A stretch of DNA of 51,414 nucleotides from Anaeroplasma bactoclasticum (GTDB taxonomy: Bacteria > Bacillota_I > Bacilli_A > Acholeplasmatales > Anaeroplasmataceae): NCBI RefSeq assembly GCF_003550015.1, contig NZ_QXEV01000013.1, positions 1 to 51,414 of the forward strand, written 5' to 3'. Shown here one piece after another: positions 25,482 through 33,846 of this stretch (position 1 is its first letter; every line of letters begins with the position of its first letter). A model generated the notes under the pieces. That model saw only the letters and a program-made list of their open reading frames with translations. It did no database searches and had not been told where the DNA came from. The translations under genes were made by a program, and so were the position numbers.

Positions 25482-26065
25482 TAAATCACACCCTTTGTAG
25501 ATAGGCTTCCCTTGATATCGGAATTAATCTTAATTGCATCGCGCAAGCATTTAGCTAAGGATTTAAACATTGCTTCTATGATATGGTGAGAATTTTCACC
25601 TCTTAATATTACAAAATGTAGATTAATTTTTGCATTATCAGCAAATGATCTAAAGAATTCATCTACAGTTTCAGTTTCAAAATCGCCAACCTTATCTACA
25701 TTAAATGTAGCATTAGATTCATAATATGCTCTACCACATAAATCAACTGCACAAAGTACAAGTGCATCATCCATTGGCATAACGAAATTTGCATATCTTT
25801 GAATACCATCTTTAGATACTAATGCTTTATTAAAGGCATCACCTAAAACAATTCCAGAATCTTCAACAGAATGATGTGTGTCTACATTTAAATCACCCTT
25901 ACAAGTGAAATCTAAATTAAATCCACCATGCTTAGCTAAGGTATTTAGCATATGATCAAAAAAACCAATTCCAGTTTCAAGCTTAGCAATACCTTCACCA
26001 TCTAAAGTAAGGGTGCAAGAAATATCTGTTTCTTTTGTTTTTCTTTTAACAGTAGCTTCTCTCAT
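25481..26065 (-). CDS. hisB: Imidazoleglycerol-phosphate dehydratase HisB
   Basis: 194 residues, the monofunctional dehydratase without the histidinol-phosphatase domain found in enteric HisB. It carries the paired metal motifs DTHHSVEDSG and SHHIIEAMFK and the DHMLNTLAKHGGF motif. It dehydrates IGP to imidazole acetol phosphate. It is tightly packed between hisC and hisH. Confidence 0.97.
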   Translation of the reverse strand: MREATVKRKTKETDISCTLTLDGEGIAKLETGIGFFDHMLNTLAKHGGFNLDFTCKGDLNVDTHHSVEDSGIVLGDAFNKALVSKDGIQRYANFVMPMDDALVLCAVDLCGRAYYESNATFNVDKVGDFETETVDEFFRSFADNAKINLHFVILRGENSHHIIEAMFKSLAKCLRDAIKINSDIKGSLSTKGVI

Positions 26066-27081
26066 TATTTTAATACCTCCAATAAGGAATCATTTTCACT
26101 CTTTGTGCCTACAGTAATTCTATAAACACCACTTTTAAATTTACGAATATAAATCTTATTTTTAATTAATAATTCATTTTTACTATCATCCATTAATACA
26201 TATAAGAAATTAGCCTCTGATGGATATATGTTATATCCTCTTTCTTTTAATGTATGATAAATTCTTTCTCTTTCTCTTTTTATTTCTTCAATTTGATTTT
26301 TATATAATTCAAAATGATTAATCGCAATTTCACCAACCATCTGTGTAAATGTAGTTACACTATATGGTGCTTTAATTGCATTTAACATATCAATATTATC
26401 CTTATTTGAAATGGCATAGCCTAATCGAATAGATGGTAATGCCATAGCTTTAGAGAATGTTTTAAATGCAATTACATTATCATATTCTAAAGCAATTTTT
26501 GTATAATCTTCCTTTGCAAAATCAATATAGGCTAAATCAAGACCAATTAATGCATCTGTAGATTCAATGATTCTTCTTACATCACTTTTAGATAAATACT
26601 GACCTGTTGGGTTATTTGGGGTACAAATTAAAACTAATTTAGGATTGTATTCCTTAATAGCCTTAATCATATCATCTACATGAAATATCATATTACTATC
26701 CCCATATACAGGAATATATTTCGCTCCTACAAGCTCTGTAAATACCTGATACATAGAAAATGATGGGGAAAATCCTAATACTTTATCATTAACCTCTAGG
26801 GTTGCACGAAACATTACATCTAATAATTCATCAGAACCAACACCACAGGATACATTATTAGGATTTATACCATAATGCTTAGCAATAGCCTCATTTAGCT
26901 TTACCTCATCCATATCAGGGTAGCGGTTAAATTCTATTTTGTTTACTGCCTTTTTAAATTCATCAACTAAGCACTTTGGTGGTGCAATAGGAGATTCGTT
27001 TGCGTTTAGGATAATCCCCTCTGGAATTAAGCCAGAGTGGTATGGTTCCATATTCGCAAAGCTCTTTTTCATATACTTCAT
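26065..27081 (-). CDS. hisC: Histidinol-phosphate aminotransferase HisC
   Basis: 338 residues, a class I/II PLP aminotransferase. LNANESP at the N-terminus, CTPNNPTGQYLS, LDLAYIDFA and the PLP-lysine motif FKTFSKAMALPSIRLGY are all present. It converts imidazole acetol phosphate to histidinol phosphate using glutamate. It is slightly shorter than the usual 350-360 residues. It starts 4 bases after hisD ends. Confidence 0.96.
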   Translation of the reverse strand: MKYMKKSFANMEPYHSGLIPEGIILNANESPIAPPKCLVDEFKKAVNKIEFNRYPDMDEVKLNEAIAKHYGINPNNVSCGVGSDELLDVMFRATLEVNDKVLGFSPSFSMYQVFTELVGAKYIPVYGDSNMIFHVDDMIKAIKEYNPKLVLICTPNNPTGQYLSKSDVRRIIESTDALIGLDLAYIDFAKEDYTKIALEYDNVIAFKTFSKAMALPSIRLGYAISNKDNIDMLNAIKAPYSVTTFTQMVGEIAINHFELYKNQIEEIKRERERIYHTLKERGYNIYPSEANFLYVLMDDSKNELLIKNKIYIRKFKSGVYRITVGTKSENDSLLEVLK

Positions 27082-27085
27082 AGGA

Positions 27086-28372
27086 TTACTCCTTTCTTAC
27101 TCTTGCAGATAAGGCATGCATACCTAAGCCTTCAGCCTCTGCGAAGCAATCAACATCATCAATTAACTCTTGACAGGCTTCAAAGCTGAATTCTAATAAG
27201 GATGATTTTTTAATGAAATCATCTACACCTAAAGGTGAAAAGAATCTAGCTGTACCTACAGTAGGTAAGACATGGTTAGGTCCTGCCATATAATCACCTA
27301 GAGCTTCTGCAGCATAGTGACCAATAAATATTGCCCCTGCATTATCAATATCCTTTACAATACTTCTTGCATTATCAAGTGCAAGCTCTAAGTGCTCAGG
27401 AGCAAGTCTATTTGTATAATCTATTGCTTCCTTTAAGTCATTTACAACAATAATTTTAGAGCAATTTGTTAAAGATTTTGTTAAAATTTCTCTTCTTGGA
27501 GATTCATTATAATATTTGTTTAATTGCTCTTTAATCTCTTTTGCTTTAGCTTCATCTGTAATAAATAGAGTAGATGATGCTTGCTCATCATGCTCAGCTT
27601 GACCTAAAAGGTCAGCAGCAACATAATTTGTTTTGCAAGTAGAATCTGCAATAATTGCAATTTCAGATGGGCCTGCAATAGAATCAATTCCAACTAAACC
27701 ATATACTTCTCTTTTTGCTAGGGCAACAAAGATATTACCAGGACCAACAATTTTATCTACTTTAGGAATACTATTTGTACCATAAGCTAAGCTTGCAATA
27801 GCCTGGGCTCCACCAACCTTATATACATGATCCACTTCACATACATATGCTGCAGCAAGTACAAGTGGGTTAATATATCCTTTTGGAGCTGGAGTAACCA
27901 TAATAATATTCTTTACTCCTGCAACCTTAGCAGGAAGTACATTCATTAATACACTAGATGGGTATGCAGCCTTTCCACCAGGTACATATACACCGACACT
28001 TTTAAGTGGAGTAATCTTTTGACCAAGCTTCGCTCCAATAGAATCTGTATATTCCCAGGTTTCTCTTTTTTGGTGCATATGATAAGAATAAATTCTATCT
28101 TTACTCTTTAGTAATACATTTTTTAATCTTTCATCTAAGGAATCAAAGGCCAATCTTTGTTCTTCTTTAGAAATTTCTATATTTTTAATATCAAAATTAG
28201 CATCATCAAATTTTTTAGTATATTTTTCTAATGCCAAATCGCCATATTCTGCTATATCTGAAACAATTTCTTTAACTACATTTGAAAATTCTCCAGAATT
28301 GACAGCTCCTCTTTTTTTAAGGACTTGGAAGTATTCTTCAATATCCTTCTTTTCTTTAATAATCTCTATCAT
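27086..28372 (-). CDS. hisD: Histidinol dehydrogenase HisD
   Basis: 428 residues, full length. The motifs GVYVPGGKAAYPSSVLMN, GGAQAIASLAYGT, VGPGNIFVALAKREV, AGPSEIAIIAD, QAEHDEQASS and LAPEHLEL include the zinc ligands and the substrate and NAD sites. It oxidises histidinol to histidine in two NAD-dependent steps, the last steps of the pathway. Confidence 0.98.
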   Translation of the reverse strand: MIEIIKEKKDIEEYFQVLKKRGAVNSGEFSNVVKEIVSDIAEYGDLALEKYTKKFDDANFDIKNIEISKEEQRLAFDSLDERLKNVLLKSKDRIYSYHMHQKRETWEYTDSIGAKLGQKITPLKSVGVYVPGGKAAYPSSVLMNVLPAKVAGVKNIIMVTPAPKGYINPLVLAAAYVCEVDHVYKVGGAQAIASLAYGTNSIPKVDKIVGPGNIFVALAKREVYGLVGIDSIAGPSEIAIIADSTCKTNYVAADLLGQAEHDEQASSTLFITDEAKAKEIKEQLNKYYNESPRREILTKSLTNCSKIIVVNDLKEAIDYTNRLAPEHLELALDNARSIVKDIDNAGAIFIGHYAAEALGDYMAGPNHVLPTVGTARFFSPLGVDDFIKKSSLLEFSFEACQELIDDVDCFAEAEGLGMHALSARVRKE

Positions 28373-28377
28373 TTATC

Positions 28378-29004
28378 TTATTTCTCCTTTAAAATGGCTC
28401 TAAAGCCTTCTACAACGGCAGAAATTTCATCATATTTTGTTTTAAGTGATGCAGGATTAGCAACCAATCTTGCAGATAAATCATGGATTGTTGTTACATC
28501 CTGTAAGCCGTTTTCTCTTAAGGTTCTACCAGATTCAACAATATCAACAATACAATCGGATAAACCAGTGATTGGGGCAAGCTCAACACTACCATTTAAT
28601 TTGATGATTGTTGTATTTTGACCCATAGAATCAAAATACGCCTTAGCGATATTTGGATACTTTGTAGCAACCCTTAAATTTACAATATTCTTATAAGAAT
28701 CTCCATCTTCCTTTGGTGCACAAACACACATACGACATTTACCAAATCCTAAATCTAATAATTCAGCAATATCTCTATGCTCTTCTATAATGGTATCTTT
28801 ACCAACTACACCTAAATCCGCAACACCATTATCTACAAATGTAGGTACATCAGATGGCTTTGCTAAAAAGAAACGAAATTCACCTTGCTCAATAATTAAT
28901 CTTCTATCTTCTTCATCGATAGTAATATCTACTAAATTTAATTCCTTTAGCATCTTAAAGATTTTATCTGCAAGTCTTCCTTTAGATAATGCGAAGGTTA
29001 GCAT
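28378..29004 (-). CDS. hisG: ATP phosphoribosyltransferase, short form HisG
   Basis: 208 residues from the ATG at 29004, chosen because GGGAGGT lies 6 bases upstream; a start 15 bases earlier has no such site. This is the short form (FALSKGRLADK, ADLGVVGKDTI, ATKYPNIAKAYF, DCIVDIVESGRTLRENGL) that lacks the C-terminal regulatory domain and works only with HisZ, whose gene is adjacent and overlaps by 7 bases. It commits PRPP and ATP to histidine synthesis. Confidence 0.97.
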   Translation of the reverse strand: MLTFALSKGRLADKIFKMLKELNLVDITIDEEDRRLIIEQGEFRFFLAKPSDVPTFVDNGVADLGVVGKDTIIEEHRDIAELLDLGFGKCRMCVCAPKEDGDSYKNIVNLRVATKYPNIAKAYFDSMGQNTTIIKLNGSVELAPITGLSDCIVDIVESGRTLRENGLQDVTTIHDLSARLVANPASLKTKYDEISAVVEGFRAILKEK

Positions 29005-30194
29005 TTTTCTACCTCCCATATAGTTTTAACATTATTTTTATATTCTATAACTGCATCAAATCCATTATCCTTAGCATATTCTAATGCTTTATCTTTAGAA
29101 TCAAAACAAATATCAGAAACAATAATTCCATTATTTCTTAATACTTCATTTTCCTTATATGCATAAACCATAGACTCCTTATCAAATATAGAAATATATT
29201 TTTTTCTGTTTACATTAATTAAATTCTTTTCAAGACAGTAGCTTGCTAAAACATCAATATCTAAACCAAAGCCAATGTCTTCTAAATCCTTACCATATTC
29301 TTTGAATAGCTTATCGCATCTACCACCAGAAATTACACTCTTTCTTGCACCTTCAACATATACATTAAAGATAATTCCTGTATAGTATTCTGCATAAGAA
29401 TAAATGGAAAAATCAAATACAATATTCGAAATCCCTAGTTCATTTAGAGTTTCATATACCTTCTTAAGATATAATAATTCCTCTAAAGCCTTTGTTCCCT
29501 TAAGATCAGAGATTAATTTATCCATATATCTTAATCTTCCACCCTTAAGCATTAAATCAATTAAGAAGGAAGCTTTTTCCTCATTTAAAGTCTCTTCCAG
29601 TAAGCTTCTTAGGGTTACATAATCTTTAGAATCAATTAAAGAATAAATCTTCTTTTGGATATCCTTTTCAATTCCAAAATCAGAAAATAACCTATTTAAA
29701 AACTCAGATGAGCCTAAATGGATAGTGAAATCATGAACGTTACAATGTCGCATAGTTAAGTTAGCAAGCGCAATAATAGCTACATCCGCCTCAATTCCAC
29801 CCTTACCAATGAATTCAACACCAGCCTGTAAGAACTGATGGTTCTTACCCTGGTATAATCTTGGGTAACGGAAGGTATCTGCGATATAGCAATACTTCTT
29901 AGGACCATTAGGAAGTGAATTATTAGAGCATACGAAACGAGCGATAGACGCAGTCATATCGTTACATAGCGCTAATACCTCTCCCTGACGATTGATAAGG
30001 TTATAAAGATCTGGCTTTTGCATTCCATTTTTAGAATAAACATCAATATATTCTAATGTTGGAGTTTTAATAAGCTCATAGCCAAAGGATGAAAATACAT
30101 TTAATACCTTCATCTCTATATCCTTTTTGACTAACATTTCGTTTCCGTAGGTGTCCTTAAATCCTTCGGAAACATGCAACTTGTAATTTTTCAT
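28998..30194 (-). CDS. hisZ: ATP phosphoribosyltransferase regulatory subunit HisZ
   Basis: 398 residues, a histidyl-tRNA-synthetase-like protein without tRNA charging motifs. It has GFKDTYGNEMLVKKDIEMKVLNVF, MTASIARFVCS, YCYIADTFRYPRLYQGKNHQFLQAGVEFIG (class II motif 2 region) and SGGRCDKLFKEYG. HisZ forms the octamer with short HisG and gives feedback control by histidine. It is the first gene of the operon. The run of about 7.4 kb from here to hisIE has small gaps or overlaps, so it is one transcript. Confidence 0.96.
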   Translation of the reverse strand: MKNYKLHVSEGFKDTYGNEMLVKKDIEMKVLNVFSSFGYELIKTPTLEYIDVYSKNGMQKPDLYNLINRQGEVLALCNDMTASIARFVCSNNSLPNGPKKYCYIADTFRYPRLYQGKNHQFLQAGVEFIGKGGIEADVAIIALANLTMRHCNVHDFTIHLGSSEFLNRLFSDFGIEKDIQKKIYSLIDSKDYVTLRSLLEETLNEEKASFLIDLMLKGGRLRYMDKLISDLKGTKALEELLYLKKVYETLNELGISNIVFDFSIYSYAEYYTGIIFNVYVEGARKSVISGGRCDKLFKEYGKDLEDIGFGLDIDVLASYCLEKNLINVNRKKYISIFDKESMVYAYKENEVLRNNGIIVSDICFDSKDKALEYAKDNGFDAVIEYKNNVKTIWEVEKC

Positions 30195-30225
30195 GTTATC
30201 ACTCCATATAAAAAATATTTTAAAT

Positions 30226-30234
30226 ATTTTACCA
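30226..30234 (-). promoter_or_regulatory. Extended -10 promoter of the his operon
   Basis: TGGTAAAAT on the minus strand, about 30 bp before the hisZ start. There is no good -35; dyads lie just upstream. Confidence 0.5.
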
Positions 30235-30255
30235 TAGGTAAAACTAAAATTCCAC

Positions 30256-30286
30256 CAAAAGTGGCACTTTTGTTTAAAGGTGCACC
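30256..30286. promoter_or_regulatory. Paired palindromes upstream of the his promoter
   Basis: CAAAAGTGGCACTTTTG (30256-30272) is a perfect 17-bp palindrome with a central G, and GGTGCACC (30279-30286) is a perfect 8-bp palindrome. They share the GTG-CAC core and lie between the his operon and the divergent protease gene. They are candidate operators; no T-box or His-codon leader peptide is present. Confidence 0.55.
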
Positions 30287-30336
30287 ATTAAAACGCTTTC
30301 GTGTGTAGACAATTTCACATATTTTTTATGATTATT

Positions 30337-30345
30337 TGTGATATA
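30337..30345 (+). promoter_or_regulatory. Extended -10 promoter of the protease gene
   Basis: TGATATAAT, 24 bp upstream of the chosen ATG. The -35 is weak. Confidence 0.5.
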
Positions 30346-30369
30346 ATATCTTTAATGGGAAGTGATATA

Positions 30370-31422
30370 ATGAGGCATAAAAGAAAATTACTTACAGCTA
30401 TATTAGCCTTAGGTTTTTTAAGCCTAACAAGCTGTAATATTAATTTATTGGCTAAAGAGGAAAATCCAGTTGTAACTACATCCATCATTGAAAACACTAC
30501 AGCAGACTATACAATACCAAATCCAGAAACTAAAGGGGATTATAAGGTAAGCTATGTATGCAATAATGGATATACCTATACATCCATAACAACTGCTCAA
30601 AATAAAATATTAGAACCAGATACTCCAACCAAAACTTGTGCAACATTTAAGGGATGGTATATAGATAAGGAGCTTACCAACCTTTTTGATTTTTCAAAGG
30701 CTGTTCATGAGGATACTATTCTTTATGCAAAATGGGATATCGATTTAGTTTCTTTAGTTAATCAGGTTTCAACAGATACAATTAAAGCAAATGTAAGAAT
30801 CTTTATAACAAATTATGATAAAACAGGCTATGGCCCTATGGCTACTATAAGAAATGCTTCTACTGCCTTAGGTAGCGGAGTCATATTCTATGAATATGGT
30901 GCATATTATTATGCCCTAACAAATAATCATGTAGTATATACTACAACGACTTATCAGGATTTAACCTTAGAGGATGCATATGAGGAAAAATATGAATTTG
31001 ATATTGTAGCAAAAGATAGCCAATATGATTTATCAATTATTCGTTTTAGAAAGTCCAATGAGCTTACGGTATTAAATTTGGCAAAATATGGTTTAGAAAA
31101 GAATGAGCTAGTATTTGCGATGGGAGAGCCTAATGGACTATCTAACACAGTTTCTATGGGTTATTCCTTAGGTAGTAAAGTATTTACTCCTGATGAGGCA
31201 ACAATTGCTATGTCTAATGTAACATTTAGTGTATATATGTCCTCTGCCCCAATTGATTCTGGTTCTTCTGGTGGTGCGTTAATTGATTCAAACCTAAATT
31301 TAGTTGGAATTAATTTTGCAAGTGCTATAGATCAAGAAACAAATCAATTTAAATATTCCTATACAATACCTGAAAATAGAGTAAGAGAATTTATTAATTC
31401 TCATTTAAGCTTTGACATATAA
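30370..31422 (+). CDS. Lipoprotein trypsin-like serine protease with Listeria-Bacteroides repeat
   Basis: 350 residues from the ATG at 30370, which places the lipobox LTSC at Cys22 after a clean signal (MRHKRKLLTAILALGFLS). A 69-base longer ORF would put an unlikely sequence before it. Residues 57-123 are one Flg_new repeat (TFKGWYIDKELTNLFDFS ... LYAKWD). Residues about 140-345 are a trypsin-2/S1C domain with His187 (TNNHVV), Asp220 (YDLSII) and Ser300 (GSSGGALID), so the triad is complete. There is no PDZ domain. It is an exported, membrane-anchored protease, perhaps for protein quality control. It is divergent from the his operon. Confidence 0.88.
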   Translation: MRHKRKLLTAILALGFLSLTSCNINLLAKEENPVVTTSIIENTTADYTIPNPETKGDYKVSYVCNNGYTYTSITTAQNKILEPDTPTKTCATFKGWYIDKELTNLFDFSKAVHEDTILYAKWDIDLVSLVNQVSTDTIKANVRIFITNYDKTGYGPMATIRNASTALGSGVIFYEYGAYYYALTNNHVVYTTTTYQDLTLEDAYEEKYEFDIVAKDSQYDLSIIRFRKSNELTVLNLAKYGLEKNELVFAMGEPNGLSNTVSMGYSLGSKVFTPDEATIAMSNVTFSVYMSSAPIDSGSSGGALIDSNLNLVGINFASAIDQETNQFKYSYTIPENRVREFINSHLSFDI

Positions 31423-31455
31423 AAAAATAATCCCAGCATCGCTGGGATATTTTTA
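31422..31455. terminator. Bidirectional terminator
   Basis: Stem TCCCAGC / GCTGGGA with T-rich sequence on both strands, between the protease and the convergent phosphatase genes. Confidence 0.85.
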
Positions 31456-32115
31456 ATTATTAAAGTTAAAATCCTTTGTAACTCTTAAATAAGTATCTTT
31501 ATATTTCTTCTCTAAATATTTAAGTGCATCCATAAATTCTACATTTCTTCTATCTAAATCATGACAATCCGAAGCAATAAAATCAATTAAATTGTTTTTT
31601 AATAAATATTTCATTTGCTTCTTATATTCTTTATTCAATATAGATTTTGAATTTACCTGTATTTTGGCATATTTATGGATTTCATCATAATCAGAAAGCT
31701 TTAAATAAGAATATCTTTCAATATGAGCTAATATGATTTTATAGCCAGTTAAGGATAAATCATATAAGATATCCGATATGTTTTCTTCAATGCGAGTTGA
31801 AAACTCGATTAATACATATTTTGAATTATCCATAGTTAAGATTTTATCATTTAATAAATCATTTTTTAATTCAGGATAATAATAGATCTCACAGCCTAAG
31901 GCTAATAGGATATTTAAATCCTTAACATCATCCTTAAAGGAATTAAATTTTTCAATTAAGCCATTCTTATCCAAATTATTCTTATTTTGATGAGGAGTTA
32001 ATATTACTTTAGTAATACCTTGATTTATTTCTTGTAATAATAACCTCCTAGATATATCTAAAGATTTTGATCCATCATCTACATTTGGTAATATATGGGT
32101 ATGCATATCAAGCAT
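31453..32115 (-). CDS. CpsB/YwqE-type PHP tyrosine phosphatase
   Basis: 220 residues. MLDMHTHILPNVDDGSKSLD is the classic start of the CpsB/CapC manganese-dependent PHP phosphatases. LTPHQNK, LALGCEIYY, LAHIERY and ASDCHDLDRR carry the remaining metal residues. It dephosphorylates the tyrosine cluster of the kinase encoded just upstream. GAGGTG precedes the start. Capsule glycosyltransferase genes that usually follow this pair are absent in the window, so its polysaccharide target is unknown. Confidence 0.92.
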   Translation of the reverse strand: MLDMHTHILPNVDDGSKSLDISRRLLLQEINQGITKVILTPHQNKNNLDKNGLIEKFNSFKDDVKDLNILLALGCEIYYYPELKNDLLNDKILTMDNSKYVLIEFSTRIEENISDILYDLSLTGYKIILAHIERYSYLKLSDYDEIHKYAKIQVNSKSILNKEYKKQMKYLLKNNLIDFIASDCHDLDRRNVEFMDALKYLEKKYKDTYLRVTKDFNFNN

Positions 32116-32127
32116 ATTATCACCTCG

Positions 32128-32155
32128 AGAAAAAAGCCCAAGAAGGGCTTTTAAT
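32128..32155 (-). terminator. Intercistronic terminator/attenuator between kinase and phosphatase
   Basis: Stem AAAAGCCC / GGGCTTTT then TTCTC on the minus strand. Partial termination would set kinase over phosphatase. Confidence 0.65.
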
Positions 32156-33651
32156 TATTTATCTTCATTATTTCCATAATAATAGTAATATGAATCATGC
32201 TTATTGCTTTCAGCCTTAGTAATAGAAATACCAATAATAGATGCATCTACTCCCTTTAAGGCATTTAAGCAATCTAAAATATCCTTCTTCTTTGCCTGAT
32301 TTAAGGCTAAGGAGAAGATAATACCATCTGCATATTGTGCAACAATTTGAGCATCACTACATGCAAGGCATGGTGGAGTATCAATAATTACATAATCATA
32401 TTCATTTCTTAATTCTTCAATTAATTCTTTAATCTTTGAAGTTTCAAGTACTGCAACAGGATTAATTACATCCTTACCTACAGTAATAATATCTACACCA
32501 GATTCTGTATGCTTAATTAATTCTTCTTTCGTAATATCTCCAGCAATATAATCTACAATACCAGCTTCTTTAGAAACCTTGAATGTTTTATGTAATACTG
32601 CCTTACGAATATCTAAATCAACAATAATTACCTTATTTTTATTATTTGCCATACAGAATGCTAAATTAGCAGCTGTTGTGGATTTTAATTCATCTGGTAA
32701 TGTTGATGTAAATTCAATAACCTTGTAAGGATTTTCTAAATTAGAATACTTAATATTGCTTAATAGCTTATTATATGGCTCAAAGCTTCTAATGGAAGCA
32801 TCTACTAAGAATACATCCTTATTATCCTTTTGTTCCTTCTTAAGTCTTCTATCTGGGAATACACCAACAATCTTTTCGTCGAAAGATGCTTCAATTTCAG
32901 CCTTTGTTTTAAATTTGTTAGACATGAATTCCTTAACAAAAATAACAATAACACCTAAAACTAAACCAATTAAGAAGGCAATAATAATATAAAGCTTCTT
33001 ATTTGGAGATGCATATTCTCCTTCTTTTGCCTCTGAAGATGCAACCATATTTCCATCAGCAAAGAAGAAAACTCCCTTTGTACCATCTTCTTTTGCCTTT
33101 GTAGCCTCTTCAATGCATTTTGTTTGAATAGCATCTGCAAAATATTCACTCACGATTGGGTTTTTGGCAGCTACTGTAATAGTAACCATCATAGAGTTTG
33201 TAGTATAGGATACACTAACCATTTCAGAAAGTGACTTAGAAGTCATTTCTTTTAATCCAGTGGATGAAACAGTTTGCCATTTAGATTCATCTAAAGGATA
33301 TTTTAATTTATAGGAAGGTAATACAAGTGTATTATTTCCATCCTTTAAATCTTCATTATATCTTTCAACAACTGGATCGATAATCGAATTGTTTTTGATA
33401 GTGTCTGCAACAGTTACAACTGCACGAATAGAATTTGTGTAATCGTATGTTGTTTGATGTGTACTTTCAGATACATAATCAATAGCAACAGTTATTGCAG
33501 CATTTGATTTATATGTTGGCTTAGCAATTGCGAATGTGTAGATTGCACCTATTACAAATACACATCCTGTAATTACTGCTAACAAAATGATATTCTTCCA
33601 TAATACATGGAAAATATCACCAAGTGTAATTGATTTTTCTTTTTCTTGCAT
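32155..33651 (-). CDS. Fused Wzz-type polysaccharide copolymerase and BY-kinase-like protein
   Basis: 498 residues from the ATG at 33651 (AAGGGAG upstream; an earlier ATG lacks a site). Two membrane helices (about 20-43 and 220-240) frame an extracellular Wzz domain. The cytosolic part resembles a BY-kinase: Walker A' VIIVDLDIRK (342-350 region), Walker B YVIIDTPP and a C-terminal tyrosine cluster SYYYYYG. Walker A, expected as P-x-x-GKST, reads STLPDELKSTTAANLA, so Lys323 and Ser remain but the glycines are missing. It may bind ATP poorly or be a structural copolymerase. It is coupled with the phosphatase downstream. Confidence 0.88.
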   Translation of the reverse strand: MQEKEKSITLGDIFHVLWKNIILLAVITGCVFVIGAIYTFAIAKPTYKSNAAITVAIDYVSESTHQTTYDYTNSIRAVVTVADTIKNNSIIDPVVERYNEDLKDGNNTLVLPSYKLKYPLDESKWQTVSSTGLKEMTSKSLSEMVSVSYTTNSMMVTITVAAKNPIVSEYFADAIQTKCIEEATKAKEDGTKGVFFFADGNMVASSEAKEGEYASPNKKLYIIIAFLIGLVLGVIVIFVKEFMSNKFKTKAEIEASFDEKIVGVFPDRRLKKEQKDNKDVFLVDASIRSFEPYNKLLSNIKYSNLENPYKVIEFTSTLPDELKSTTAANLAFCMANNKNKVIIVDLDIRKAVLHKTFKVSKEAGIVDYIAGDITKEELIKHTESGVDIITVGKDVINPVAVLETSKIKELIEELRNEYDYVIIDTPPCLACSDAQIVAQYADGIIFSLALNQAKKKDILDCLNALKGVDASIIGISITKAESNKHDSYYYYYGNNEDK

Positions 33652-33705
33652 GGCTTTAATACTCCCTTCATGCATAATCCCTATTTTTTTTACAATAGTA
33701 TTGTT

Positions 33706-33734
33706 ATTATACTATAGATAGTATTATAAATCAA
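33706..33734 (-). promoter_or_regulatory. Promoter of the BY-kinase/phosphatase operon
   Basis: TTGATT, 17 bp, TATAAT on the minus strand. Confidence 0.65.
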
Positions 33735-33736
33735 AC

Positions 33737-33774
33737 TTAAATCAAAATTCGATTTAAAATCATACAATTGTATG
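33737..33774. promoter_or_regulatory. Two dyads between divergent promoters
   Basis: TTAAATC-7-GATTTAA (33737-33757) and the perfect 14-bp palindrome CATACAATTGTATG (33761-33774). They are candidate operator sites serving both directions. Confidence 0.5.
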
Positions 33775-33791
33775 AAAAATATTGCAATTTT

Positions 33792-33820
33792 TTGACTTTT
33801 TTAGAAGAATAACTTATAAT
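33792..33820 (+). promoter_or_regulatory. Promoter of the nucleotidyltransferase gene
   Basis: TTGACT, 17 bp, TATAAT, 26 bp before the start codon. Confidence 0.75.
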
Positions 33821-33846
33821 GGTGTTACGAAAAGAGGTGTTAATTT

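Noticed and set aside
30195-30300. His-codon leader peptide or T-box ahead of hisZ
   Set aside because: No run of His codons, no T-box core sequence and no terminator hairpin in the leader.
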